DNA from: Bacillota bacterium
Lineage (GTDB): Bacteria; Bacillota; Clostridia; Tissierellales; Sedimentibacteraceae
Length of the DNA: 64,000 nt
Assembly (NCBI GenBank): GCA_023453025.1
Contig: JAEXUD010000008.1
Span: 1 to 64,000, forward strand
Direction of reading: 5' to 3'
Shown: piece by piece, positions 1 to 7,499 of the stretch
Numbering within the stretch: position 1 is the first letter of the stretch
Layout of the letters: each line of letters opens with the position of its first letter
Notes under the pieces: model-generated
What the model was told of the DNA's origin: nothing
What the model saw: the letters and a program-made list of their open reading frames with translations, nothing else
Databases searched by the model: none
Translations under genes and position numbers: made by a program

Positions 1-86
1 TTTTTTCAAAGTGCTGTCCTCCTTTGTATAATGCTCTATAATTATACATTGGAGTTACATATCTTGACATCTAAAACTGTAAAATC

Positions 87-191
87 TTATTTGTCGTTTT
101 CTGTTAATTCAATTTTATCATCTACAACACCTTCAGTTAACACAATATTGTATTTTTGTAACACCTTATTTAACCTATTTATATTATGCAT
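87..191 (-). CDS. Short hypothetical protein (34 aa), N-terminal paralogue of its neighbour
   Basis: A 34-codon ORF starting ATG at 191 with a GGAGGAG ribosome binding site 8 nt upstream, ending TAA at 87. Its N-terminus resembles that of the next gene upstream (314-685): both have an Asn-rich start followed by NIVL-x-EGV. It is either a truncated duplicate or a genuine micro-protein; I do not recognise a family. About 55 nt downstream a second ribosome binding site (GGAGGA) is followed by TTG-AAA-AAA at the window edge, hinting that the operon continues to the left. Confidence 0.4.
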   Translation of the reverse strand: MHNINRLNKVLQKYNIVLTEGVVDDKIELTENDK

Positions 192-313
192 TATAAAATT
201 CTCCTCCATATAAAAATTGATATTTTTAATTCATATTACTCAAATCATAAGTTAAGTAAAATCAGTTTATTGAATGTTATATCGAAAATAATTTTACTTG
301 CCTTACCATTGTT

Positions 314-685
314 TTAATAATTCCACCATAAACATAGATACTCTTTATTATTTATGATTTCTTTTTGTATATAATTAGGATACCTACCTAATAAGCATAC
401 AGTTTTATTGAACTTTTCTGGTTTTAAATCTAAAGGTACATAAGCACCTTTAACGTTACAGCTTATATTATCCCCTACGACTCTTATAAATGCATCGACG
501 TAAATTTCTTCTTTAATATGAAGAACGTCATTAATTGAAGGGGCATCATCATTGTCAAGCAGATTTTTATTTAACTTAACAATTCTTTTCAAATCGTTTT
601 TTGAAACAAACTCCCATAGTGAACAAACGCCTTCTTCTAATACTATATTATGTTTTTTGGATATTTTACTTAATTCATTTATCAT
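314..685 (-). CDS. Hypothetical protein of the mobile element (123 aa)
   Basis: ORF with the start chosen at the ATG at 685 because GGAGG lies 7-8 nt upstream; a longer reading would run through that ribosome binding site. The predicted protein is soluble, with no signal peptide, membrane segment or recognised motif. Residues near 100-120 are aromatic-rich and it ends in LCLWWNY. The N-terminus is similar to the 34-aa ORF downstream (NIVL-x-EGV). It lies last but one in the visible minus-strand series after the Replic_Relax-like gene and is probably co-transcribed with it. Function unknown. Confidence 0.6.
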   Translation of the reverse strand: MINELSKISKKHNIVLEEGVCSLWEFVSKNDLKRIVKLNKNLLDNDDAPSINDVLHIKEEIYVDAFIRVVGDNISCNVKGAYVPLDLKPEKFNKTVCLLGRYPNYIQKEIINNKEYLCLWWNY

Positions 686-774
686 AAATCTTCCTCCAAT
701 CATTTACTTTAATAAATTAATTACCAATACAGCATTGCTTATAATTGATTGATATTTTTAATAGGTTGTACAAT

Positions 775-2358
775 TTATTGAGATAATATAGGTCCATACC
801 AAGAACTATTATCATTTGTTGCCTTGATATAAAACTTGGCCTTTTTACACTCTTTATATTCTAAATTAGTCAAAGTTATATCATAGGCATTATCATCATG
901 ATAGACAAAAAAGACTGTCTTATTATTTAAACAAGAATCTATGAAATCATTTTTTAAAGATGTAATGTATCTAACTTTGGCTAGATCAGAAATAAAAATA
1001 TTAGGATACAATAATATGAAATCTATGTCCTCATTATTTATAATTAATTTGGTAGCGAAATCAAAACAAACAGTTTCATTGCCTAGTTTTATTACTTTTT
1101 GTATTTTGTTAATGCTATTAGTTTTTATGTTAGAATAACCATTGTCCGTTAAAAAAGATTTTATACATTCTTTTAAATAGTCATACTTATCAAAAAGATA
1201 ATTAAGTAAATAATACTCTGTCCTATTGTCTCCACAAACAAAATTCGCTCTTAACATTATATTTTGTATTTCTATTCTACTGTCCACAATTGAATAATCT
1301 GAATGACCAGTGATATTAAAAAAAATACTATTATCGCTTGTGTCATAGAATTTTTCTACTGCTACCTCCCCAACTAATAAATTCTTTATATCTGTTAGTC
1401 TATCTATATTTATTTTTGCTTTATACCGATTATGTAATACCGTCTTACCCATACTGGTACCTTTTTCAAACGACGCCTTCTTACTAGAAATGTTATTAAG
1501 AAATACCTGTTTCGAAAAATCTTCTTTTACGCATAATTCTTTTGCTACTTCAAAAAAAGTTGTAACATCATTACTCAGCTTTACATCCTTATATAAGTTA
1601 GTCAATTGCTTTATCATGTTTTTATTAAACTCAGCTTCTTTATTAAAAAGTCTTTGGAACTTTTTAATTTGGAAGCTTGTTAATTCAATATCCGCTTTGA
1701 ATACATAAATATTTATTTCTTCTGAAATTAAATTTTGGTGTAATATGAAATTGAAATAATTTGATACCTTATCTTTTATAATATCTATCCGTTCTGTCCC
1801 ATTGTCTTGTTCTAAAACAATATTATATTTATCGCCCTTATGAGATAATTTTATCTGTGCATCTGCAATAAATTTATGTACATACAGATAATCAACTTCA
1901 TCATTTACGGTTGTCTTACACAAATTGTTAAAATCTCCGTATTCACATGCAACTTCATGCTCAATGGTTATATAATCGCATGGACTTCTAAACATATGAA
2001 GAAAAAAATCATTGATTTTTTCTAAATGCTTTCTTTTTTTAATCTTAATAGATTTTCTTGGTATACTATAGGTTCTTAGATGGTCAACTCCTTTTTTTGT
2101 ACACCTATAATAAACCTCTTTGTTAATATGATCTGCTGTAATTAACTTGTCCTTTTCAAGACGCGTCAAAATTGCTCGATTACTCATAGGTGTTTCTTTA
2201 GTAAGTTCAACAAACTGTGATAAAGTAACACAACCTAAATAATTAATCATAAGCAAGAAAATATCTTCTCTTCTTGTAACAAATTCAAATTCTTCGCATC
2301 CTAACTCTTTCATTTTTTCAACTTCATTATGGATTTTATAGCTTTTATGTATAAACAT
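775..2358 (-). CDS. Replication-relaxation (Replic_Relax-like) family protein
   Basis: A 527-aa protein. Residues about 30-110 look like a winged helix-turn-helix (a LxRLEKDKLI-type recognition segment). Residues about 160-205 match the family pattern: a FIADAQIKL strand, then a VLEQDNGTE strand, followed by a Lys and a Tyr (KVSNYF). In the Replic_Relax family this arrangement of Asp and Glu-x-Asp resembles a nuclease-like core, and members occur on Gram-positive plasmids and integrative elements next to replication or transfer genes. The remaining 300 residues are not recognised. AAAGGA precedes the ATG at 2358. A long inverted repeat lies just upstream, which could be its site of action (inference). 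Confidence 0.6.
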   Translation of the reverse strand: MFIHKSYKIHNEVEKMKELGCEEFEFVTRREDIFLLMINYLGCVTLSQFVELTKETPMSNRAILTRLEKDKLITADHINKEVYYRCTKKGVDHLRTYSIPRKSIKIKKRKHLEKINDFFLHMFRSPCDYITIEHEVACEYGDFNNLCKTTVNDEVDYLYVHKFIADAQIKLSHKGDKYNIVLEQDNGTERIDIIKDKVSNYFNFILHQNLISEEINIYVFKADIELTSFQIKKFQRLFNKEAEFNKNMIKQLTNLYKDVKLSNDVTTFFEVAKELCVKEDFSKQVFLNNISSKKASFEKGTSMGKTVLHNRYKAKINIDRLTDIKNLLVGEVAVEKFYDTSDNSIFFNITGHSDYSIVDSRIEIQNIMLRANFVCGDNRTEYYLLNYLFDKYDYLKECIKSFLTDNGYSNIKTNSINKIQKVIKLGNETVCFDFATKLIINNEDIDFILLYPNIFISDLAKVRYITSLKNDFIDSCLNNKTVFFVYHDDNAYDITLTNLEYKECKKAKFYIKATNDNSSWYGPILSQ

Positions 2359-2419
2359 ATTCTTAGTCCTTTCGCTTTTATTTAAACCTTATAAATTTAT
2401 AAGCATTCCTAAGTTGTAA

Positions 2420-2572
2420 AAGTATAAGTGTTGCGATTTTTAATTATTAAATCTAAGGCTTAAACACATCTTATTCAATATTAAATTTAGATAGTTGATA
2501 TTGAATAATAAAAGTAATTGATGACATTAAAGCTAATAATAAAATTTCATTAGAATTGAAACACTTATACTT
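2420..2572. repeat. Nested inverted repeats in the 364-bp gap before the Replic_Relax gene
   Basis: The non-coding stretch 2359-2722 carries a perfect 13-bp inverted repeat, AAGTATAAGTGTT at 2420-2432 against its complement at 2560-2572. Inside it sits a perfect 10-bp inverted repeat (TATTCAATAT at 2472-2481, complement at 2498-2507). The surroundings are very A+T-rich. No ORF of note is present. The position between the helicase and the relaxase-like gene suggests an origin, nick site or operator. Confidence 0.5.
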
Positions 2573-2722
2573 ATATTATATATGTAAATTCATATGCAAA
2601 TTATCATGCAAATTTATATATAGAAAACTATATAAATTAATCTGACTATTATTGTGTAAGAAATATCGAAAACTTTTTACATATAAATCTACATATTATT
2701 TTGAGAATTTAGAGAATCCTAA

Positions 2723-4051
2723 TTACTTAATTTCTTCAAAATAATTAAATTCCGAATAAAATAAATGCCTTATTTTATTACCGGATTTCCAATTTCTATT
2801 TTTTATTACTTTTAAGATAATATCCCTTGGATTTTTTGACATAGCTTTATCTATATCAAATCCAGGGAATTCTACACCAGAATATTCTAGTCCTAAAAGT
2901 ACATCCGCTGTTGATTCTATTGAGCCACTTTCCTTAAAGGCTTTCATCGTCATTGGAACATCATAATTTGTACGATTTAGACTGGAAACCGCAATTACTG
3001 GTATTTTAAAATCTCTACTTAGTCTTTTAAGTTCTATAGTTGTACTATCCATATTTTGTTTATCTGTACCCTTATAATTTATTGGAGCTAAGATTTGCAT
3101 ATAATCCACCAATACGATTGGTTTTTTAGAAGTATGCGAAATATGTGTTTTAACTTTACTTCGAATGTCCTTAACACTCATATCACCAACGCCTTCCATG
3201 ATAAACAGGTTGTCCGAAATACCTTTATATTCATTAAACCAACCCTCTATATGATTTATATTATTAAATTCAAGATCCATATTTCCAATTAAAATATCTT
3301 TAGTTGTCAATGGCTTTCCACCCATATTATTTAAAAATGATATACGCGATATACTCTTAGAAATTAGTTCCTCACGTGACATTTCCAAAGCAAAATACAA
3401 AACACTGTAGCTTTCTTTGGCTAAATTATCTGCCATTTGCAATAAGTATGAAGTTTTGCCTAACCCTGGAGGCGCACCTATTATATATAATCCTTCGCTT
3501 AACCCATAGATGGCTTCATCTAGCTTATTAAAACCAGTGCTTATTAAATCAATCTTTTTTTTGCTCCTTAATAAATTTTCTTTCAATCTATCTAGATATT
3601 TTGTTGCACATAAACTCTTATATTCCTCTGGCGATACTAAAGAACTTGTAGCAGAACTTATATTACTTACTATACTTGACATAATATCTTGGATCTCTTC
3701 AAACGACCTATCATTTATTGTATTTTGCAGATTTCCTAACTGTTTTGTTAGCAACAACTTAGCTTTTTCAATTTTTAGTTGTTTAATATATTGATACAGA
3801 TTGCTACCAATATAAATGTTAGCATCTGACAAATCTATTAGTAATGCATTATAAGTGTCTCCTAAAATATTTTGTAAGCTTACCACATCTATATCGTTGT
3901 TCTTTAGATATATCATTTTACATGCTTCAAATACTTTTCTAGAATTTTCATTTAAAAAATCTAAAGTGTCCACCTTATCAAAAATTTCTTCTCTAATTGC
4001 GCTGCTACCTAATATGCATTCGTTTAGTATAGCTTTTTCATTTATATTCAT
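2723..4051 (-). CDS. DnaB-like replicative helicase of the mobile element
   Basis: A 442-aa RecA-type hexameric helicase. Residues 1-100 form a helical DnaB N-terminal domain. Walker A is GAPPGLGKTS at 192-201 and Walker B ends in VDYMQIL with Asp about 316. The SSLNR and ESGSIESTAD segments that follow are the usual DnaB C-terminal motifs. The length is typical for DnaB. GAGGAG lies 7 nt before the ATG at 4051. It sits downstream of the initiator gene, so it probably loads at the element's own origin. A resident chromosomal dnaB should exist elsewhere; this is an accessory copy. Identification by family motifs is firm, the role on the element is inference. Confidence 0.9.
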   Translation of the reverse strand: MNINEKAILNECILGSSAIREEIFDKVDTLDFLNENSRKVFEACKMIYLKNNDIDVVSLQNILGDTYNALLIDLSDANIYIGSNLYQYIKQLKIEKAKLLLTKQLGNLQNTINDRSFEEIQDIMSSIVSNISSATSSLVSPEEYKSLCATKYLDRLKENLLRSKKKIDLISTGFNKLDEAIYGLSEGLYIIGAPPGLGKTSYLLQMADNLAKESYSVLYFALEMSREELISKSISRISFLNNMGGKPLTTKDILIGNMDLEFNNINHIEGWFNEYKGISDNLFIMEGVGDMSVKDIRSKVKTHISHTSKKPIVLVDYMQILAPINYKGTDKQNMDSTTIELKRLSRDFKIPVIAVSSLNRTNYDVPMTMKAFKESGSIESTADVLLGLEYSGVEFPGFDIDKAMSKNPRDIILKVIKNRNWKSGNKIRHLFYSEFNYFEEIK

Positions 4052-4190
4052 CTTATTTCTCCTCGCATTTTTTTAATAAGCATGCAGCATTTTAGTTGCA
4101 TGCTTATTAAATATAATTAAGTAATTAATAAATTCAACATTTTAAATCCATTGAAATTACTAACTTCGCAGACATCGAACTGAAACGTTC

Positions 4191-4261
4191 CCCCTCATTT
4201 TGCGGTGTATTACCCCTCATTTTGCGGTGTGTTACCCCTCATTTTGCGGTGTGTTACCCCT
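4191..4261. repeat. Three tandem 22-bp iterons (probable replication origin)
   Basis: Three head-to-tail 22-bp units at 4191-4212, 4213-4234 and 4235-4256, followed by a partial CCCCT. Read on the minus strand the core is CCGCAAAATGAGGGG followed by TAACACA or TAATACA. The only difference between units is one A/G change. The stop codon of the Rep-like gene is the last three bases of the middle unit, so the repeat also encodes its C-terminal NTPQNEG tail. Tandem repeats at a rep gene are typical initiator binding sites. Confidence 0.65.
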
Positions 4262-5170
4262 ATTATTACTTTTAATAAAACTTTTGTTATGTTTAGGATA
4301 ATTTTTGTAATCAACGTATATCGTTGAATTTATAAAGTCCTTATACAACATATTCTCAGGATCATTAACAACTTCATTATTATTATTAATAATTCTGAAC
4401 TCGATATGTTCAAGTCTATTTAAATCTCTAATAAAAGGCATAATTATTCTTTCCCTATAATGTCTGTCTGTTACTTCTTCAAATTTCGGCAAATTAGGGG
4501 ATTTACTTATTAGGGTTTTGACAGTTATCTTATCTACTCTTTTTTTCCCTTCATTTATCCTGTAATTTTCATCGATATATCGACTAAAATAGTAACTATT
4601 TGTTCGCGGATCTGACTTTAATGTGTTTGTAGAATAATTCATTGCACCATATTTTAGCAAAAGATTATAAAAATCGTTATTAAAATTAAAATGAATTATT
4701 CCATTTTTTATAAAACCGCTTCCGCCAAAAATTGCTACTAAACCGCTATAAATCCATTTTCCTTTAATATTTTCGTAAGCTTCATATGCAATTCTGCTCA
4801 ATGCCTCAATTGATTGCAAAACCTGTTCTCTAGCGGCTGTTCTATCTTTTAGCCCTCTCATATCCATATATTCTTGCAACTTAAACCTAATATTTAGGTC
4901 TTTAGTCTGAGCAAATTTAATTAAAAGGATATCTAAAAACATATATGATAAAGTATTCATACCATTTTCTTTTTCGAATATTTTGCCATTTTTATTTTCA
5001 AATGACTTATACTTCTTAATTCTTAGTACAAAATTATCGCCACATCTTATTTCTGCATCTCCAAGGCGATCATAAATTAGCCCTTTTGTATTCAATTTAG
5101 TTAATGTATTTATGCTATTACTTTGTATTACCAAATAGAAATCAGTTATATTTTCTTTAGAAACATTCAT
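4232..5170 (-). CDS. Replication initiator protein (Rep-like)
   Basis: A 312-aa protein with no membrane segment. The middle (about 75-200) has two helical segments, a basic RTAAREQV helix and a GGSGFIKNGIIHF strand, a pattern seen in winged-helix initiators of Firmicute plasmids and integrative elements. I assign Rep from this pattern, from the iterons at its 3' end, and from the helicase gene immediately downstream. The last residues are encoded by the iterons, so coding and origin functions overlap. The ribosome binding site before ATG 5170 is weak, and the excisionase-like gene ends only 21 nt upstream, suggesting translational coupling. Confidence 0.6.
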   Translation of the reverse strand: MNVSKENITDFYLVIQSNSINTLTKLNTKGLIYDRLGDAEIRCGDNFVLRIKKYKSFENKNGKIFEKENGMNTLSYMFLDILLIKFAQTKDLNIRFKLQEYMDMRGLKDRTAAREQVLQSIEALSRIAYEAYENIKGKWIYSGLVAIFGGSGFIKNGIIHFNFNNDFYNLLLKYGAMNYSTNTLKSDPRTNSYYFSRYIDENYRINEGKKRVDKITVKTLISKSPNLPKFEEVTDRHYRERIIMPFIRDLNRLEHIEFRIINNNNEVVNDPENMLYKDFINSTIYVDYKNYPKHNKSFIKSNNRGNTPQNEG

Positions 5171-5191
5171 AACTCTAGACCAAAGTTAAAC

Positions 5192-5512
5192 TTAAATTAT
5201 TTTCATTTCTGTTTGTTTTATTTTAATAGGACTTATTTTAACTTTTTCATCTTTATTATGTTCTTTGTTAGATAACCAATTGTCTATTTCACTTTTTTTA
5301 AAACGATAAACCTTATCTCCCATCCGACGACAAGGTATACTTAGTTTGTTTATGTTCTTGGATAACCATGGTACAGAGCACTGCAAATATTCTGCTAGTT
5401 GTTTCATTGTCATTACTTCTTCATTCGTTTCTGAAGTCCAGTTAATTTCACTTTCATGCAATGCTTCTAAAACTGCAGCCTTTACCATTTCTTTTATAGT
5501 TTCCTCTAGCAT
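5192..5512 (-). CDS. Excisionase-like helix-turn-helix protein
   Basis: A 106-aa protein. Residues about 33-82 form an excisionase/HTH_17-type domain: MTMKQLAEYLQCS, then a wing segment with YRFKKSEIDNWL, the hallmark of small Xis proteins. The N-terminal 30 residues are a charged helix and the C-terminal tail is Lys-rich. GGAGG stands 8 nt before the ATG. It is the first gene of the minus-strand operon, directly after the attenuator-like leader, and diverges from the integrase about 570 bp away. It could direct excision, or act as a replication regulator. Confidence 0.75.
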   Translation of the reverse strand: MLEETIKEMVKAAVLEALHESEINWTSETNEEVMTMKQLAEYLQCSVPWLSKNINKLSIPCRRMGDKVYRFKKSEIDNWLSNKEHNKDEKVKISPIKIKQTEMKII

Positions 5513-5556
5513 TATCTATGCCTCCAAAATTCATTAGACTTTTCTGCCTTTTTACA

Positions 5557-5630
5557 AATAAAAAAAGTAGTATTCTTTTAAGAAACCACTTTTCTTTAAC
5601 AAAAAATAAACAATAAAAAAGTAGCTTCTT
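5557..5630 (-). terminator. Terminator/antiterminator pair upstream of the excisionase-like gene
   Basis: On the minus strand three segments compete. Segment 1 is AAGAAGCTACTTTTT (5616-5630), segment 2 AAAAGTGGTTTCTT (5580-5593) and segment 3 AGAATACTACTTT (5564-5576). Segments 2 and 3 form a hairpin followed by a T-run (5557-5563), a classic intrinsic terminator. Segments 1 and 2 form an alternative hairpin that would prevent it. The next gene starts at 5512. The layout is that of a ribosome-dependent attenuator; regulation itself is inference. Confidence 0.7.
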
Positions 5631-5645
5631 AGTTTTAAGTGATAT

Positions 5646-5686
5646 GTAACAATAGCTATTTGCTTATAGCAAATAACTATTGTTAC
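5646..5686 (-). promoter_or_regulatory. Long hairpin overlapping the stop of the third leader ORF
   Basis: A 19-bp stem with one mismatch or wobble and a 3-nt loop: GTAACAATAGCTATTTGCT at 5646-5664 against its complement ending at 5686. The TAA of the MNK leader peptide lies in the stem, so a ribosome terminating there would disturb the hairpin. Confidence 0.6.
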
Positions 5687-5694
5687 TTGTTCAT
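5683..5694 (-). CDS. Leader ORF C (MNK)
   Basis: A four-codon ORF, ATG-AAC-AAG-TAA, preceded by GGAGGATGATT, the same ribosome binding site that precedes leader ORFs A and B. Far too short for a functional protein. Its conserved initiation signal and position in the leader suggest that translation itself is the signal. Confidence 0.45.
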   Translation of the reverse strand: MNK

Positions 5695-5732
5695 AATCAT
5701 CCTCCGTAAAACTAGAAACTACTTATATGTTT

Positions 5733-5768
5733 CTATATAAAGCAAGCAATATGCTTGCAAAAATTCAT
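5733..5768 (-). CDS. Leader ORF B (11 aa)
   Basis: Encodes MNFCKHIACFI, preceded by GGAGGATGATT. The coding region contains the hairpin GCAAGC-ATATT-GCTTGC. Its TAG stop lies in a second hairpin (TAGAAAC paired with GTTTCTA, about 5713-5735). The unit repeats the architecture of leader ORF A. Confidence 0.5.
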   Translation of the reverse strand: MNFCKHIACFI

Positions 5769-5796
5769 AATCATCCTCCTGAAAATTAGAATACTT

Positions 5797-5835
5797 CTAA
5801 TTTTCTGTTTGCAAGCATAAAGCTTGCGAATTCAT
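5797..5835 (-). CDS. Leader ORF A (12 aa)
   Basis: Encodes MNSQALCLQTEN, preceded by GGAGGATGACT. The coding region contains GCAAGC-TTTAT-GCTTGC, the same 6-bp stem as in ORF B, so the two could also pair across units. Its TAG stop lies in a 9-bp hairpin (GAAAATTAG paired with CTAATTTTC, about 5781-5805) that also approaches the ribosome binding site of ORF B. Confidence 0.5.
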   Translation of the reverse strand: MNSQALCLQTEN

Positions 5836-5913
5836 AGTCATCCTCCTACTTGCTCAATCACTTATTAGTTAATATCACCCTCCCTTTTAATATTATTACC
5901 TGACAGTTTTTCT

Positions 5914-5946
5914 ATAAACGCGTATATAAAATTACATTGCGTTTAT
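5914..5946. repeat. 8-bp inverted repeat in the divergent control region
   Basis: ATAAACGC at 5914-5921 and GCGTTTAT at 5939-5946, with a 17-bp A+T-rich spacer. It lies between the integrase gene and the leader of the excisionase operon, where an operator or an excisionase/integrase arm site would be expected. Confidence 0.35.
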
Positions 5947-6027
5947 CACATTCTATTTTATAACAAAACTTTTAACATTACAAGTACCTTCAAAATTTAT
6001 TAAATTCCCACTTCTGTTGTAAAAATT

Positions 6028-6057
6028 TTGTGCTACAATTAATGACTATAATATAAT
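6028..6057 (+). promoter_or_regulatory. Likely integrase promoter
   Basis: TTGTGC (6028-6033) and TATAAT (6052-6057) separated by 18 bp, with the integrase ATG 28 bp further on behind an AGGGTGAAG ribosome binding site. The -35 is a weak match. Confidence 0.4.
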
Positions 6058-6084
6058 TACAATAATTTGGAAGGGTGAAGATTT

Positions 6085-7233
6085 ATGAGTATTGAATATA
6101 GAAGTGAAAAGAAATGGCGTTTTAGAATCACATATGAAGGGAAAAATTATTCAACTAATTATTTTTCTTTTATTGCTCCTTTATTTAATTCTAAAGGTAA
6201 ACCAATAATTCCAAGAGAAGTTAAAAGTGCTCATGATGAATTTAAAGTTGATATTGAGAGAGGCAAAATTGGTACAGATGAAAATATGAAGTTCTTTGAT
6301 TTAGCTCAATTATGTTATGATGAATATTTTAAAATAGAATGCAAGGTGTCTACACAAAATAATTATAAAAATATATTAAATAATCATATTGTACCATATT
6401 TCGGAAAAATTAAAATTTCATCTATAAAACCTATTGATATTCAAAAGTTCACAAATAGATTAAACGCCAATTTGAAACCCAATACTGTAAATGGTATTGT
6501 AGGCGTCTTAACTAAAATATTTTCACTAGCTGAAGAATGGGGCCTAATTAATTCATCACCCTGCGGACATGTTAGGAAACCTGCAAGAGAACGGAAAGGC
6601 GGAACCGAGCTTATGCCTATGCATGAAATAGGAAAACTATTTGAAATATTTGAGCAAGAAACTAATTTAATGCATAAGGCAGCATTTTATTTAGCTATAT
6701 GCTGTGGCTTAAGAAATTCAGAAATAAGAGCTCTTACCACTGATGATATAGACTTTAAGAATAATACAATTAATGTTAATAAGCAGATTGGTGAAAAAAG
6801 ACAAACTGATGGAACTATAAAGGAAGATATTATAACAACTAAAACAAAATCTTCAAATAGTATTATATATGCAACGCAATTTGTATTGGATGTATTGAAA
6901 GAATATATAACAGAATTGCCTTACATACCAATGTCTAAGCAGATATTTTGGTCACATATAACTAGAAATCCTATAACAAAGCATTGCCTAAGCAAAAGAT
7001 TTGCAAGAGTATTAGAAAACAATAACTTAACTCAAATAAGATTTCATGATTTGAGACATCTACATGCAACACTTTTAATTGGTGCTAATGTCGATGTCCA
7101 AACAGTTGCTAAGAGAATGAGACATTCTAATGCTAGAACAACAATGGAGTCATACATACATTCATTAGATGCCATAGAAAAGAAATCAGCATCTGAATTA
7201 GAAAACTTTATTAATGATTTAATGGCAAAATAA
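6085..7233 (+). CDS. Tyrosine recombinase/integrase of the element
   Basis: A 382-aa site-specific recombinase. It has an N-terminal arm-binding region (about 1-60), a SAM-like core-binding domain (about 68-165) and a catalytic domain (about 180-380). Catalytic residues seen are Arg210 in CGLRNSEIRAL, Lys255 in TKTKSS, His321/Arg324 in HDLRHLHAT, His347 in RMRHSN and Tyr357 in TTMESY. The set is complete, so the enzyme should be active. The length and arm domain match Tn916-type and phage integrases of Firmicutes. It is transcribed away from the excisionase operon and ends close to the presumed right attachment site. Confidence 0.95.
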   Translation: MSIEYRSEKKWRFRITYEGKNYSTNYFSFIAPLFNSKGKPIIPREVKSAHDEFKVDIERGKIGTDENMKFFDLAQLCYDEYFKIECKVSTQNNYKNILNNHIVPYFGKIKISSIKPIDIQKFTNRLNANLKPNTVNGIVGVLTKIFSLAEEWGLINSSPCGHVRKPARERKGGTELMPMHEIGKLFEIFEQETNLMHKAAFYLAICCGLRNSEIRALTTDDIDFKNNTINVNKQIGEKRQTDGTIKEDIITTKTKSSNSIIYATQFVLDVLKEYITELPYIPMSKQIFWSHITRNPITKHCLSKRFARVLENNNLTQIRFHDLRHLHATLLIGANVDVQTVAKRMRHSNARTTMESYIHSLDAIEKKSASELENFINDLMAK

Positions 7234-7241
7234 GAACCCCA

Positions 7242-7272
7242 CCCAACAATTCAATCGGAGATTGCTGTTGGG
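7242..7272 (+). terminator. Hairpin after the integrase gene
   Basis: CCCAACA at 7242-7248 pairs with TGTTGGG at 7266-7272, with a further AATC/GATT pairing inside. It starts 9 nt after the integrase stop. There is no T-run, so it may be a weak terminator or part of the attachment region. Confidence 0.4.
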
Positions 7273-7307
7273 TCCCGGGAACCTTGTTGTATTCACAATA
7301 ATAAACA

Positions 7308-7491
7308 GGCAAATTTATAGCAAGTAAATGCTAAAAATTTGCCCGAGATTATTAATCAATACAACCATTGAAATTAACGCATATAGCGAAAGACTTCTGT
7401 ATAAATATAAAAAATAATTTATAACAGAAGGTCAAAAAAATGGGTAGTTTCCAATGATAAAAAATATTTTTTGCCCCAGATTTGCCCAGAG
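7308..7491. other. Presumed right end of the element with repeated TTTGCCC motifs
   Basis: The 266 bp between the integrase and rlmD hold no gene. They contain GGCAAATTT (7308-7316), AATTTGCCCGAGA (7336-7348) and GATTTGCCCAGAG (7479-7491). The first two form a stem with TAGCA/TGCTA (7308-7343). Such repeated short motifs next to an integrase could be arm-type binding sites. The crossover core cannot be located without the left end. Confidence 0.3.
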
Positions 7492-7499
7492 CGCTTACC

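Larger units (their letters stand above)
1..7499. mobile_element. Right-hand part of an integrated mobile element (IME/ICE-like)
   Basis: A block of element-type genes: two small unknown proteins, Replic_Relax-like protein, DnaB-like helicase, Rep-like initiator and excisionase-like protein, all on the minus strand. A tyrosine integrase follows on the plus strand and then ordinary chromosomal genes begin. Iteron-like repeats, long inverted repeats and a complex leader support an autonomous replication module. The right border is placed between the integrase terminator and the stop codon of the rRNA methyltransferase gene, which is inference because no duplicate att site is visible. The left border is outside the window. 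No type IV secretion genes are seen here, so whether it is conjugative, mobilizable or phage-derived cannot be decided. Confidence 0.75.

Noticed and set aside
1..9. Possible start (TTG-AAA-AAA after GGAGGA) of a minus-strand gene at the window edge
   Set aside because: Only three codons are visible, so it cannot be supported as a gene, although the ribosome binding site is good.
4191..4261. Short CRISPR-like array
   Set aside because: The units are contiguous with no spacers and part of a coding region; they fit iterons.
5862..5882. A fourth leader ORF starting at GTG after GGGAGG on the minus strand
   Set aside because: The start overlaps the ribosome binding site and it lacks the conserved GGAGGATGAYT signal.
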